NCBI GenBank assembly: GCA_963576725.1
Contig: OY755240.1
Location: forward strand, 12,826,378-12,890,377
Length of the DNA: 64,000 nucleotides
From: Azorinus chamasolen
Taxonomy: Eukaryota > Mollusca > Bivalvia > Cardiida > Solecurtidae
Direction of reading: 5' to 3'
The position numbers and the translations under genes are program-made. The notes under the pieces are model-generated. The model had not been told where the DNA came from and ran no database searches. It worked only from the letters and a program-made list of their open reading frames with translations. Positions 10,765 to 21,077 of the stretch are shown piece by piece. Each line of letters starts with the position of its first letter. Positions within the stretch are counted from its first letter, which is position 1.

Positions 10765-11488
10765 GGGTTAAATCAAATTTATCAATATTATCAGACACCA
10801 AACTCCTCTCTCCACTACTGGTTTATAAAGCTGAGAAAGCCAATTTGGCACCATTTTGATAAATTTAACCCTTTCCCTGTTGAATATTCATGTCAGAAAT
10901 ATGCGTGTAATGACATCATGAATATTTATTTGATGAATTTTTATTATGTCATATGTACAAAGGGCATTTTGGTATTGGTACAACTAAAGCATATGTTATT
11001 CAAAATTACCCCACCTCTGATAATTATTTGGTGAAATCCGTATGTGTGATTGGTTGAACTCTGCCACACAATCAAAGAGTAAATTGATACACGGTCACTA
11101 GAAATTCAATACACAGTCAGTAGAAATTCAAAACATGGTCAGTAACTAGGTTACTTCCCCTGCCAGCGTAGAGCCCAAACTTGAGGTAATGGCAGCATGG
11201 TGTTTTTGTCAGAAAATGGTAACTGAGTAAATAAGATTTTATTTTAAAGTTAAATACATGTACATAATGGATATTTGCATTAAATTTGTTTTCCGTAATA
11301 ATTTTGGTTAGCTCAATTAAGACTGCCGAATTGATGATGGGCCGAATTGACACGGTACAGTTACAGTAAGAGTTGTCATTAGTTTGTTTACAAAAATTGC
11401 TGCCTTAGACGCAGACGAGATTTGAAAAAAAAAGAAGAAACATTTGAGCACTGATAGAATATAGACTGGTCATTGGTGGGGTAAATTC

Positions 11489-11627
11489 GTTACATAGTCA
11501 TGTAGTGACCGGGTACGGGATGATACCTGGTTAGTAAATGTTATACCCGGTGAGGCAAAGCCTAGCAGGGTATAATATTTACTAACCAAATATCATCCGG
11601 TACCCGGTCACTACATGACTATGTAAC
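11489..11627. repeat. Foldback: ~60-bp arms around a short loop
   Basis: GTTACATAGTCATGTAGTGA at the left pairs with TCACTACATGACTATGTAAC at the right. The arms stay complementary inward through GGGTAC, ATGATA and TTAGTAAAT, with a loop near GAGGCAAAGCCTAGC. No central GCTCC core and no recognised terminal family. Confidence 0.8.
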
Positions 11628-11653
11628 TAATAATATCTAACCTGATATTGTTA

Positions 11654-11880
11654 TTAACCCATTCCCTCATATTGACGCCCCTGCAAAAGTAATCTGTTGA
11701 AACCATTGTGATAAATAGAGCATTTGCTCCTATAGGAGCAAATGCTCTATTTATCACAATTGTTTCAAGCTACAAAATTTTCCTTTTCTGTAGTTAATGC
11801 TCCTTTTCAGTACATTTATTCAAAGAGGTTGGATCTAATAAGGTAATCATCTAAAAATAGCCTATGAGGGAATGGGTTTA
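11654..11880 (+). mobile_element. Family B MITE, one flank mutated
   Basis: TTAACCCATTCCCTCATATTGACG at the left, GAGGGAATGGGTTTA at the right. The central palindrome (about 11699-11767) is near perfect with the GCTCCTATAGGAGC core. Confidence 0.75.
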
Positions 11881-12065
11881 TCTTAATTAATCTGATATCT
11901 GACAAGTATAACAGAGAAGGCACTGATCTTGCAACAGCTGTCTGATCTGTGTCTGCTCTATTTGAAAAAGCGTTCAGAGTAAAATGTTAAGGTTACTAAA
12001 TAAGGTATTCTTATTGCTAAAGATCAGAGGAACGTGTCTTCCAACCTTCTATGACTACTAGTTAC

Positions 12066-12407
12066 CTGTGTTCGGCCTTTTTTCTTTGACACATTTAGTC
12101 GTCCTGTCAGCAACCTTGAGGTTTTAAGATCCTTAGGTACTGTTGAACTACACCTTGTCTGGTTGAAGAACATCACAGCAGACATGCCTTGCAAACAAGT
12201 GTTTCTTTGTCCATATATACATAAGGAAGATTTGTTCATAGGAAAACAGGAAACTGGAATCTGTAATTTGATGACACTTGTCAATGTGTGAAGGGAATGT
12301 CTTTGCGTAGTTGGTGAAGATATCAGTGCCCGGCTTTCTGCTTTTTGTAGAATATGTGGAACTCTGGAGAATAGGCTCCAACAGCGATGTAATCGTCCAG
12401 TTGTCAT
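12066..12407 (-). CDS. Possible first coding exon of an unidentified, perhaps mitochondrial, protein
   Basis: A 114-codon frame starts at an ATG in an AAAATGAC context and stays open to a CAG|GTAACT donor (GT at 12065-12064), phase 0. The N-terminus MTTGRLHRCWSLFSRVPHIL is rich in Arg and hydrophobic residues with no acidic residue in the first 20, as in mitochondrial presequences; the C-terminal part is Lys/Arg-rich (SRLLTGRLNVSKKKGRTQ). This fits a nuclear-encoded organelle protein but the product is not recognised. The region matches none of the repeat families around it, unlike most open frames here. The next exon is unproven; 9036-9122 is phase-compatible. Confidence 0.4.
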
Positions 12408-12480
12408 TTTATCTGCAGCTGTCTAGCAGACCTGGATTTAATCCTTTACCTGATGAATATTCATGTAAAAAATAATTACT

Positions 12481-12685
12481 GCAGTAAAACCTCTCTATAA
12501 TGGCCACTTAATTAATCAAGTATTTTGTGTTAAAGGCAGGTGGCTGCTTAAAGCAAGGTGAAAGTAAAACAGAACGCTCCTATAGGAGCGTTCTGTTTTA
12601 CTTTCACCTTGCTTTAAGCAACCATCTGCCCTAAATACCAACTAATTAACACAATTTAGTGGTTGTTTAGAGAGGTTTTACTGTA
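12481..12685 (+). mobile_element. TA-type palindromic MITE, family C
   Basis: Ends CAGTAAAACCTCTCTATAA and AGAGAGGTTTTACTGTA. The inner hairpin (about 12540-12635) pairs GCTTAAAGCAAGGTGAAAGT with its complement around AACGCTCCTATAGGAGCGTT. ACAGTAAAACCTC-type ends next to TA are characteristic of pogo/Tigger-like elements (family knowledge); this copy has no transposase. Other copies: 14231, 21699, 28732, 45303, 58662 and 59326. Confidence 0.8.
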
Positions 12686-12879
12686 TATGAATATTAATTA
12701 AATGCATTTCTATAATGACATGCAAACACATGGCAGAAACTGTATAACCAAGATCGATATATAATTCAATCAACAAACAGAGCAGACCCTGATCAGACAT
12801 CTCCTAATCAGGTCATTTTGATTTGGGTCTGCTCTCTTTGCAATCTGGTAAAAGGTATGAAAGGTAAAAGTTAAAATAG

Positions 12880-13015
12880 CATTATATGTATAATAAAACA
12901 ATTATGATCTTCATCATATGTATAATAAAACAATTATGATATTCATTATATGTATAATAAAACAATTATGATATTCATCATATGTATAACAAAACAATTA
13001 TGATATTTTTACATA
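12880..13015 (+). repeat. 32- to 33-bp minisatellite, four units
   Basis: Units of ATATGTATAATAAAACAATT followed by ATGATATTCATC with single-base changes. Very AT-rich. Confidence 0.8.
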
Positions 13016-13065
13016 TGAAACACTCTAAAAAACAAAAACAAATTCATACCAATGAATGTAATGTA

Positions 13066-13205
13066 ACAGGACTGGTGAAAAAACATGCAATAAGACTGGG
13101 GCTCAAACCCGGGACCCCTCACTTACAGGGCGAGTGCTCTACTAACTGAACTATCCGAACCACTTACTGTTCTTACCCAGTACCTGTACCTGGCCTGTTA
13201 CACTA
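13066..13205 (-). mobile_element. tRNA-headed SINE-like copy 1
   Basis: On the minus strand a tRNA-like block gives an A-box-like TAGTTCAGTTAGTAGAG and a B-box-like GGTCCCGGGTTTGAGCC. It starts with the same GGACTGGTGAAAAAACATGCA (read on plus) as the next copy. Acceptor-stem pairing is poor, so it is not called a functional tRNA gene. Confidence 0.6.
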
Positions 13206-13289
13206 CTCTCCCTTTTTCCCTGAGGAATTGCTGTAACTCACAAGAAATCATGGGCATGCACAGGGTCTGATTTTGAAGTTGGGCACCAA

Positions 13290-13430
13290 CTGTAACTGGA
13301 CTGGTGAAAAAACATGCAGCCAGACCGGGGCTCAAACCCGGGACCCCTCACTTACAGGGCGAGTTCTCTACCAACTGAGCTATCCGAACCAGTTCCTGTT
13401 CTTTAACAAGTATGTACCTGCACACGGCCT
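13290..13430 (-). mobile_element. tRNA-headed SINE-like copy 2
   Basis: Better preserved than copy 1: TAGCTCAGTTGGTAGAG matches the internal Pol III A box, CCCGGGTTTGAGCCC the B box. An anticodon-like arm (CTCGC/GTGAG stem, TGT in the loop) suggests a tRNA-Thr-like origin. Same orientation as copy 1, about 225 bp apart. Confidence 0.65.
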
Positions 13431-13494
13431 GTCAGTTATAATGTATGTCTAAACACACAAAATTAATAAGAAACAAAAGATTTTTGTGAAGCAT

Positions 13495-13577
13495 ATATCA
13501 AGGGCTTGGTGCAAAACTATTCTAACTCCTTCACAAAGTGAAGGAGTTAGAATAGTTTTGCACCAAGCCCTCGATAT
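13495..13577. repeat. Near-perfect short foldback
   Basis: ATATCAAGGGCTTGGTGCAA at the left and TTGCACCAAGCCCTCGATAT at the right, with arms of about 38-40 bp and a tip at TCACAAAGTGA (13531-13541). One visible mismatch. No flanking TIR family. Confidence 0.85.
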
Positions 13578-13766
13578 GCACCCCCACGGCCCCACCCCCA
13601 CTCCCCAGAAGAGGTTGAGATGGTATGAGATAAAAATGTATGCTAATGTATGAAGGCTATATTTCTAATAGTTAAAATTTAAGGTCAAAGCTATTGCTTT
13701 AGAAGTTTGACCTTTTACACTGATTTTGACCAATTAATAATAGTGGTACATCATAATATCGATATA

Positions 13767-13975
13767 CAGTAAAACCCCGCTAATGCGACAACAAAAACGG
13801 GGCATAATTCTGGGCGGCAGAGGCAGGTGGTAGCTTAATGCAGGAAGAAAGTTATGCAGAAAGCTCCTATAGGAGCTTTCTGCATAACTTTCGTCCTGCA
13901 TTAAGCAACCTTCTGCTTTAGACGACATCAGAGGCTGTTTATTAAGTGGTCGCATTAGCGGGGTTTCACTGTACA
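13767..13975 (+). mobile_element. TA-type palindromic MITE, family D
   Basis: Ends ACAGTAAAACCCCGCTAATGCG and GCGGGGTTTCACTGTA. The central hairpin pairs AGCTTAATGCAGGAAGAAAG with its near complement around AAAGCTCCTATAGGAGCTTT. Ends differ from family C (CCGCTAATGCG versus TCTCTATAACG), but the GCAGGTGG...TTAA...GCAG hairpin frame is recognisably shared. Confidence 0.8.
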
Positions 13976-14073
13976 TGTACTGATATTGCAGTACAGTGCG
14001 GCTCTGATAGGTACCATGGTACAAAGTCTTTGTATAATGATATTTCATTCAGTATGAATGCTAACATGTACAG

Positions 14074-14165
14074 TTAACTCTTTACACCTTTATGTGCTTT
14101 TGCAAACAGAGTAAACCCAGATCTGACAGCTCCTGATCAGGGTCTGCTCTGTTTGCAAATGGAAC
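14074..14165. repeat. Family A hairpin, decayed
   Basis: GCAAACAGAGTAAACCCAGATCTGACAGCTCCTG then TCAGGGTCTGCTCTGTTTGC; one arm has lost the core complement, leaving a half core. Confidence 0.55.
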
Positions 14166-14230
14166 TTCTAAACAGAATGTAAAGTTTCTGCAATTATCAA
14201 ACTATCATATGTTCACATGCCATTATAAGT

Positions 14231-14408
14231 TACAGTAAAACCTCTCTATAACAGCCACTAAATTGTGTTAATTAGTTGCTATTAGGGGCAGACGACTGGA
14301 ACTATAGGAGCGTTCTGTTTTACTTTGACCTTGCTTTAAGCAGCCGCCTATCTTAAACACACAATACTTGATGTAATTTAGTGTCCGTTGTACAGAGGTT
14401 TTACTGTA
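14231..14408 (+). mobile_element. Family C MITE with one hairpin arm deleted
   Basis: Ends ACAGTAAAACCTCTCTATAAC and CAGAGGTTTTACTGTA are present, but the left hairpin arm is lost: GGCAGACGACTGGAAC passes directly to TATAGGAGCGTTCTG, giving 178 bp instead of about 205. Confidence 0.75.
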
Positions 14409-15120
14409 TTTATTTTATATCATCTAATACTCATAATGTCACTGTTTCTCACATGAATATTCATGAAGTAGAGAGTTACACATATTACTAACATTTGGGA
14501 ACTCTACCACAGCTGTTCAGTCCTGGCAAACAGTGGTCAAAGGTCAGATCTCACACTCCCAATCTGATGGTGTAGGACAAATCTGAAAGGACAAAACCAG
14601 GGTAGAATTGTACTAGCTGTCAGGATAGAAATATAGAAAAATAGATAAAATTGAAAACAGACAAGAAATGTAGCAAAATGCAGGGTTACAGATAAGGGGA
14701 ATATTGGGGTATTTACCCAATTAAAATTGTGGAAAAAGCAATTGTTTTTCAAAACAGTGAGTAACACAAAGCAAATCAATATAGCAAAAAGCAAAAACAA
14801 ATAGAATACCTAATGAGAATATGAATAATACCCAATTACGAAAATTATCAATACCCAATAAAAATTGCAAATACACAATTCTGTAAACATTCAAGGAGTA
14901 AATACCCAATTGCATCAAAACCTTATCTGTAACCCTGAAAATGGGTAAAGTATCAAGGAAGATATGTTGAAAAATCAGAAGAACTGTTGCTCTTTGGTGA
15001 AGTAGTTACTGAATACGTTGCGAAATTAAGCATTGGCTGCACTTAGTGGTAGCAATGGGATGAAGACAACTGCCACCCATGGTCATTTCCCATAGCAAAT
15101 TAATTTTGGGTCAAAAGTTC

Positions 15121-15212
15121 AGGGGTCTGGACTGTTTCATGGGGGTCTATATGTACTAAATAATAACTATAGTACTGTACACATAGACCCCCATGAAGCA
15201 GTCCAGACCCCT
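15121..15212. repeat. Foldback with ~30-bp arms
   Basis: AGGGGTCTGGACTG...CATGGGGGTCTAT pairs with ATAGACCCCCATG...CAGTCCAGACCCCT; loop near AAATAATAACTATAGTAC. Isolated; no core shared with the MITE families. Confidence 0.8.
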
Positions 15213-16486
15213 GTGGTCAAAAGGGGAAAGAAATGTAGCAGAGAGGCTGTTAGGAACATAAGCACTGTAAACTCTCCTTGTTGGTCAGAAGCAGAATGTG
15301 CTTATCTCATCTGCATTTACAAAGATTTGATGGTTAATTTCATCATTCTTCTTATAATTAAGAATAGTATTACTACAGATATGTCAGATAAGTATTTTTC
15401 ATTTTCCACATAAATGTGTACTCCAAAATGAGTGCTACTTTAAAATAGGTTGCTTCTCAGACAAGTGTACACATCTCAGTAAGCCACCATGGCATGTACA
15501 GCCAATGGCTGAGGTTAAGGAAGAAGAACTAAGAGAAAGCAGAGGATGGAAGGGGAATTAACACATGTATTCTGGGGTCAAGTCCCAGTTGAGTCACAAC
15601 TTTTTCACCATGTTATACTTATACTTTTATGAAGTCTAATCCTATACCTAATATGGCTTTTAATGTCTTTACAAACAAAGTAGAGCCAAATCAGAGGGCT
15701 CCTACAGAATCAGGGTCTGCTCTGTTTGCATGCTTCAGGAATTATTTATACAAACTTCATTCAAGATTCTGAAATGGCGAATTATCCCCTTGTTCATTGA
15801 CCATTAACTAAAATTTGGCTCATATTTATTCATGAAGTCGTGAACTTTTGCATGTAGACGAATGGTTAACGCATTTTGACCCAAAGCTCCTTGAATGATC
15901 TGGGAGATGTCATCAGCCATACAATAGACAAAATACAACTATTATGATTTTAATAAAATCTTGAAATAGACAATAAATGCGTTGGTATAATATTGGCATG
16001 ACAACTAAAGCTGACATACTCGTCTAAGAATACGAACGACTAATGAAATATCCGTCTTTTAATTTCGTCTCTTTACATGTCACGAAGGGCGCAGACATAT
16101 TGGTAATGAGTAAAACGCGGGCGATTTATAGAGCGAGAAAAAACGCTGATATGTGCGGTACTTTGCGGTACCCTTGCTTCAGTGTTCAGTACAGTTTACT
16201 ACCTGTAATTTTTTTTGAAATCTCCGTCATAGTGACCAACAACGACGTTTATATTTTATATTATAACTTTTTAGTTAAAATATAAAACCTATGCCACAAT
16301 AATGAGATAATGAAAGTTGGTGTCATGGAAGTCATGTGACCACAACTACGTTGTGGATAATACGTCATCAGATTTGATGACGTATTATATTTGTTCTCGG
16401 CTTGATCAATATTGCATGTAGATTAGTAGTCATGTGTGTGTATATATGTGGATATATGTGTAGGGCGAGTGATCGGTTCGGGTACA
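15213..16486. other. No gene recognised; one short hairpin and a family A remnant
   Basis: A family A remnant lies at 15668-15732. Near 16358-16392 AATACGTCATCAGATTTGATGACGTATT forms a small perfect hairpin built on two TGACGT/ACGTCA (CRE-like) sites. Open frames of 66 and 80 codons have no recognisable motif. Confidence 0.45.
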
Positions 16487-16800
16487 TTTAACTATAGCAG
16501 AACTTCTATATCTCGAACTGCAAGGGGCGAGATAACAGAAGTTCGAGTTATCGGATTTCTAACCTGAACACTTTCTCGAGTTGACAGCTTAAATGCAGGT
16601 ATAAAGTAGATGCTGAAAGCTCATGCAGGAGTTTTCAGCACTACTTTACACCTGCATCAAACTGCCACATGTGTTGCTACATTTTAATTTTAAGAGCAAT
16701 TCTGTATTGTAAGTTTTGGAAGTATTGAACTTTTAGTTCCAGTTATCTCGAAGTTCGAGTTATCCGAGTTCGAGTTACCCGAGTCGAGATAACGAGGCAA
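16487..16800. mobile_element. TA-type MITE with CTCGAA/TTCGAG ends
   Basis: TATAGCAGAACTTCTATATCTCGA opens and GTTCGAGTTACCCGAGTCGAG closes. A hairpin pairs AAATGCAGGTATAAAGTA with TACTTTACACCTGCAT around GAAAGCTCATGCAGGAGTTTTC. A relative lies at 21078-21405. The ends resemble pogo-like termini (GAACTTCGATATCTCGAA type). Confidence 0.6.
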
Positions 16801-17514
16801 AGTTGATGCTTATATTCTTCATTGTACAATGTCTTTGTCGAATAGTTGCGAAACTAAAATGCAATCTGGATAAATACTAATACATCGGCGAATAGCATCG
16901 GGTCTTTCATATCAGACACATGAAAGTTTCTGACTTCTTCGGCATTTATTCGATTGGTTTTCTTGCGATTTGTTTCTTTTCACAATACATGTATAATCAA
17001 ATGAATGATTCATGTAATTTTAGGCATTTCTCTAGGCACATAGAGAATATCACTTTTACGCATTGCAACACATTTACCACCAAAGTGGAACCAGATCAGA
17101 GGCTTTTGTAGGATACTTCTGACCAGGGTCTGCTCTGTTTGCTTATGAAATAATACATAGCTGATTTTACAGTTTATACCATCCATGACTATTATTTCTG
17201 TGTTCGTATACTAGATATATGCCAGTGTACAAAATCATCTAATTAATATTAATGATGTCATTATTTCTTACATGAAAAACCATGGAGTAAAGGGCTATCC
17301 CATTCCCTTTTGCATATTCATGTAAGAAATAAAGCCATCATAAATAAATTTATAAGCTGAATTTTTAAAATTATTAGCATACTAATTTTATATGGCGCTC
17401 TTTTCACACAAAATATGTGCATTCAAAAACGCTTAAAATGACATATGAAAGTATGTGTTTTTAGCCATGACAAAACAATGTCAGTAGAAACAGTCAAGAG
17501 TTCCCGTTACAAGT
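16801..17514. other. No gene; family A remnant and a common bivalve repeat fragment
   Basis: A decayed family A hairpin spans about 17070-17145. TATGGCGCTCTTTTCACAC (near 17390) followed by AAAACGCTTAAAATGACAT matches the start of the repeat at 40346-41215. Confidence 0.45.
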
Positions 17515-18122
17515 CATGGGGATGGACTTGTCGAGCGACAATGGAACACCCACGTTGACAGGATCACTGGTAAGGCTAGAAAAACATTTGGGTTTATAAA
17601 AAGAAATATAAAGACAAGCAACACCAAAGTAAAGAAATTCTACAATATGCTGGCACTATTTGGGATCCGTACACCAAGCTAAACTCCTATAAAATTGAAT
17701 ACATCAAACGCCAGGTCGCACGATTGACCCTAAATGACTATTCTCACTACTCAAGTGTTACTAGCATGCTGGACAAGTTGTGTTAGAGGTCCCTAGAGCA
17801 ACGCCGGGTAGACGCGCGCCTATGCCTAGCATGCTGGACAGGTTGGGTTAGAGTTCCCTAGAGCAACGCCGAGCAGACGCGCGCATATGCCTCTTTTATA
17901 AAACCGTCCATAGCCTTGTCGCCATTTTTGTTCCTGACTACATGCAAAGAAGTGACAGAGTCTCCAGACCACTAACATTCCGTCACACCCAGGTGGACTG
18001 CTACAAGTACTCATTTAATTATTCTTCCCCGTAACAAATGTACAATGGAATGCATTGCCTATGGATGTTGCACTGTTGTATGATTTGGATTCATTCAAAC
18101 ATACAGTCATGCAGTCTCATTC
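17515..18122 (+). mobile_element. LINE reverse transcriptase C-terminal fragment, decayed
   Basis: Plus-strand frames carry the C-terminal region typical of Jockey/CR1-like LINE proteins: HVDRITGKARKTFGFIKRN, then YKIEYIKRQVARLTLNDYS, WRSLEQRR, SFNY and finally VQWNALPMDVA at 18048-18075. These align with the intact element at 51542-53338 (HISRITSNASKSLGFIKRN, QKIENVQRRAIRWVTHNYS, WRSLEHRR, ALWNQLPMD), so this is a relative. Frame changes and stops break it. A ~63-bp segment containing TAGCATGCTGGACA is tandemly duplicated (about 17763-17825 and 17826-17888). Everything upstream of the RT thumb is missing. Confidence 0.8.
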
Positions 18123-19060
18123 ACCATATCAAACCATAAACATCATTAGAAGGGTTTTTAACTTGCTTTTAATCTGTTTTTCGTGCGACACGGTGTTTCA
18201 CATCCTGAATTTTATGGTGATGACTGTGATTTACAAACTTCGTAAAATTATTGGACATACCCATTTTCTCACTTTGTTCATCAAATATGTTAAAAAATTC
18301 ATTAAAAAGGGATATGATCCTGTAGTACTACAACATACTGCATGTTTAGTTGTCAACCCTTTTACAGTTGGCAATCACGTTGGCCTCTTTGCATGTACGC
18401 CGACAAGAAAGGTTTAGTACTCTATGAAGGCGACCTCTTAAATCCAGAAATGGAAGGAGAACGTCGGATATCTGTACCATTTCGTTTTTGTTGTACCCTT
18501 TATTACTTTTCTACAGTTACTCTGTTTGCAGCTCAATCATTGAGTACACTAGCGATAGGTGGATACAGTTTGTTCACTTAAATGTTTTCGTTATACATGC
18601 ACTTTACCACTGTATTTGCCGTCGCGGTTGTTGTAGATTAGTCGGAGAGGGGATACGTTTATTTTCACTGTTTGTCTTTTAGGGTGGGGATGGAATAAGT
18701 GTGAGGTTGGGTGCCCATAAACCGGTTTAATCCCCCAGTGACTTTTGTCACTGACCGTTCCAATGCGATGCTTCCATCTTCCCCCTATTGTGTGTTTGTT
18801 TTGTCTTTGTGCGTCTCTTGTTGTTTTTATATTTATGTACATTTGCTAGTTCATTGTGTTGCTGTTTGGGCGACTGTTTGTTCTGTATGTGGTGTTTCCT
18901 GCATGACTCATTTTTGTACTTTTACTAACTAGTCTGTTTCCTTAATGCTGCCAGCTTTATCTTCATCCTACTGTTTTTACTTTCAATGACTACATGTATA
19001 TACTTTTTCCACTAAAATTGGTGCTGGCTGGCAGCTGCTTAGTGATGCCCATGAAGGTGT
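18123..19060 (+). repeat. Probable LINE 3' region or dispersed repeat, non-coding
   Basis: Follows the LINE fragment directly. Includes a pyrimidine-rich stretch with AACCGGTTTAATCCCCCAGTG (18720-18740) that I recall as a recurrent bivalve sequence. Open frames of 64-120 codons overlap in several phases and look like chance in T-rich DNA. Whether it is the 3'UTR of the element at 17515 or a separate repeat is unresolved. Confidence 0.4.
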
Positions 19061-19066
19061 ATAGTA

Positions 19067-19232
19067 GTACAGTAAAACCCCTCTAAACCGGAATTCTAGT
19101 AGAGAAGACTTAACTTTTAGGCAGATGACTGCTTCATGCAGGGTGAAAGTCATTCATTAAGCTGCCACCTGTCTCCAAAACCGATATTTATACCAAATTT
19201 AACGTCCGGTTTAGAGAGGTTTTACTGTATAA
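19067..19232 (+). mobile_element. TA-type MITE, family D-like variant (CTCTAAACCGG ends)
   Basis: ACAGTAAAACCCCTCTAAACCGG and CCGGTTTAGAGAGGTTTTACTGTA form the TIRs. The central hairpin has collapsed: GCAGGGTGAAAGTCATTCATTAAGCTGCCACCTG lacks the AAAGCTCC core. A fuller relative is cut by the window end at 63833-64000. Confidence 0.75.
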
Positions 19233-19265
19233 AGAGAAAGAAAGAAAATGTGGTCAGATATCTAT

Positions 19266-19395
19266 TATTAGTTCATAAGCAAATGGCGCCGACTCTGGTC
19301 AGATGGCTCGTAGGAGCCATCTGATCTGGGTCTAATCTGTTTGCAAAGGTGAGAAAAGCATGTATAATTTAAAATTATATGAGGGGAATGGTTAA
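19266..19395. repeat. Family A remnant
   Basis: GACTCTGGTCAGATGGCTCGTAGGAGCCATCTGATCTGGGTCTAATCTGTTTGC: one outer arm is lost, and the core has a single-base deletion (GGCTCGTAGGAGCC). It ends TGAGGGGAATGGTTAA. Confidence 0.6.
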
Positions 19396-19589
19396 AGCCA
19401 CATTCTAGACTTGAACTTATTCGAGTGTTTGATGGAGATGCATGTTACTGTACTTGGACGTGGGTGTAAATAGCTTTACAGTATTTAAACTACCTCGGTG
19501 TTATACATACTTATTCATACATGTACATGTATCAGTGTCATGCTAAACTGAATTTGCATTGCTCTTCTCGTATTTACATAAACAGTAAA

Positions 19590-20045
19590 TCCCCTCTAAT
19601 GCAACTTTCAAAAAAAGGTATAATTATGGATCGTAGAGACAATCGGTAGCTGAATGTAGGAAGAATATTATACATAGAGGCTAGAGCTCCTATTGAAGTT
19701 TTCTGCATTACTTTAGTCCCGTATTAAGTAGTTCCTGCTTATAAATACACTCGCGTTCATTCATTAGATGAAAGCTTTAGACGGGTTCTACTGCACTTCG
19801 TTCTACATTATAAGCAGCGACTTGATTACAAATTTTTGTAATGCTTGTCGTCCAACACCTACGGTGTACATGTAAACCCGTCTGCTTCGAAGAGGTAGAC
19901 GGTAGCTTAATGCTGGGCGAAATATATACAGAACCTTCCACAAGAGTTGTCTGCATTACGTCGGTCCTACATTAAACAGCTACCTGCTTTTAAAACATCC
20001 GTGTTGATTTATTTAGCGGTGGCTACCGAGGGAGTCTACTGTATA
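19590..20045. mobile_element. Two adjacent decayed family D MITEs
   Basis: The first (about 19585-19797) keeps CAGTAAATCCCCTCTAATGC and a broken GCTCCTATTGAAG core. The second (about 19860-20045) keeps GGTAGCTTAATGCTGGGCGAA and CAAGAGTTGTCTGCATTACG. Both are diverged along the arms. Confidence 0.5.
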
Positions 20046-20089
20046 TAAATAGACCAACATACATGTTGTGAATGTTGAAAAATAATAAC

Positions 20090-20573
20090 TACAGCAAAAC
20101 TCCTCTAACGCGACCACTTAGTGAATAAACATGGATGTCTTTATAAGCAGACGGACGCTTAATGAAGGACGAACGTAATGCAGAAAGCTCCTCTAGGAGC
20201 TTTCTGGATTACTTTTGTCCTGAATTAAGCTACCACCAAAGGTGCTCGACGCATGCTTGGACTCACCCATGGAACCCCCCCCCCCCCCGCCCCAAAAATA
20301 AAATAAAAATAAAAATTGTTATCGAAGTATGTTAAACTAGCCTAAAACTATCTATTTTAACCTTAAACCACTCCGAAAAACAAGAAATACACGAGCCGGA
20401 AAAAATTTCCTATCGGGTCTATATATGTACATATATAGACCCGATAGGCAATTTTTATCGGAGTCGTGTATTTCTTGTTTTTCGGAGTCGTTTAAGGTTT
20501 AAATAGATAGTTTTAGGCCAGTTGAACATACTTCGATCACAATTTTATTTATTTATTTTTATTTTATTTATTT

Positions 20574-20605
<32 letters not shown>

Positions 20606-20716
20606 GGCATGGATGAGTCCAAGCATGCGTCGGGCACCTTTGGCTACCACCTGCATCTAGCGCCCAGAATTATACCTCTCTTAGGTGGTCGCATTAGCGG
20701 GGTTTTACTGTACTGG
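20090..20716 (+). mobile_element. Family D MITE split by a hAT-like insertion
   Basis: Left part: CAGCAAAACTCCTCTAACGCGACC through GAAAGCTCCTCTAGGAGCTTTC to AAGCTACCAC (20236). Right part resumes at GCTACCACCTGCAT (20643) and ends GCATTAGCGGGGTTTTACTGTA. The two halves restore one family D element when the 20237-20642 insert is ignored. Confidence 0.8.
20237..20642. mobile_element. hAT-like MITE with 8-bp target duplication
   Basis: TIRs begin CAAAGGTGC...GACGCATGCTTGGACTCA and end TGAGTCCAAGCATGCGTC...GCACCTTTG. The flanking 8-mer GCTACCAC is repeated exactly (20229-20236, 20643-20650). An 8-bp duplication is the hAT hallmark. The interior is a long foldback: poly-C against poly-G tracts, TTTTCGG/CCGAAAA, and a tip around GGGTCTATATATGTACATATATAGACCC. 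The right half of a second copy is at 55909-56101. Confidence 0.85.
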
Positions 20717-21077
20717 TACATGTATATGCAAATAGAACTTTCCTCTGTGTTTGTTTCAGTTGTTTATTGTCGTAGTGGTTTGCATAAATACGGTATGCGT
20801 GTAATAAAAACATTGAGAAACATTGTTCAGACTATTTTCAATTCTTTACGTATCTTTGGAATTATACCAGCGTCTACACTGTTTGCAAAAGCGTTTCGTT
20901 ATATATAAGCATCTACTTGTTTTACAAATATCCATCGTCGGACACCATTGGACACACTCGGCCGATATGGCCAGATACATCTATTGAAACGAATGCAGTC
21001 AAACGTACGTATCATCCAGTGATGGTAAACTAATACTAGTTTATTTAGAACACATAACACCTGCATGAAACATTTAT

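Noticed and set aside
13085..13430. Two tRNA genes on the minus strand
   Set aside because: A- and B-box matches are good, but acceptor stems do not pair and both copies are embedded in the same longer repeat; called SINE-like instead.
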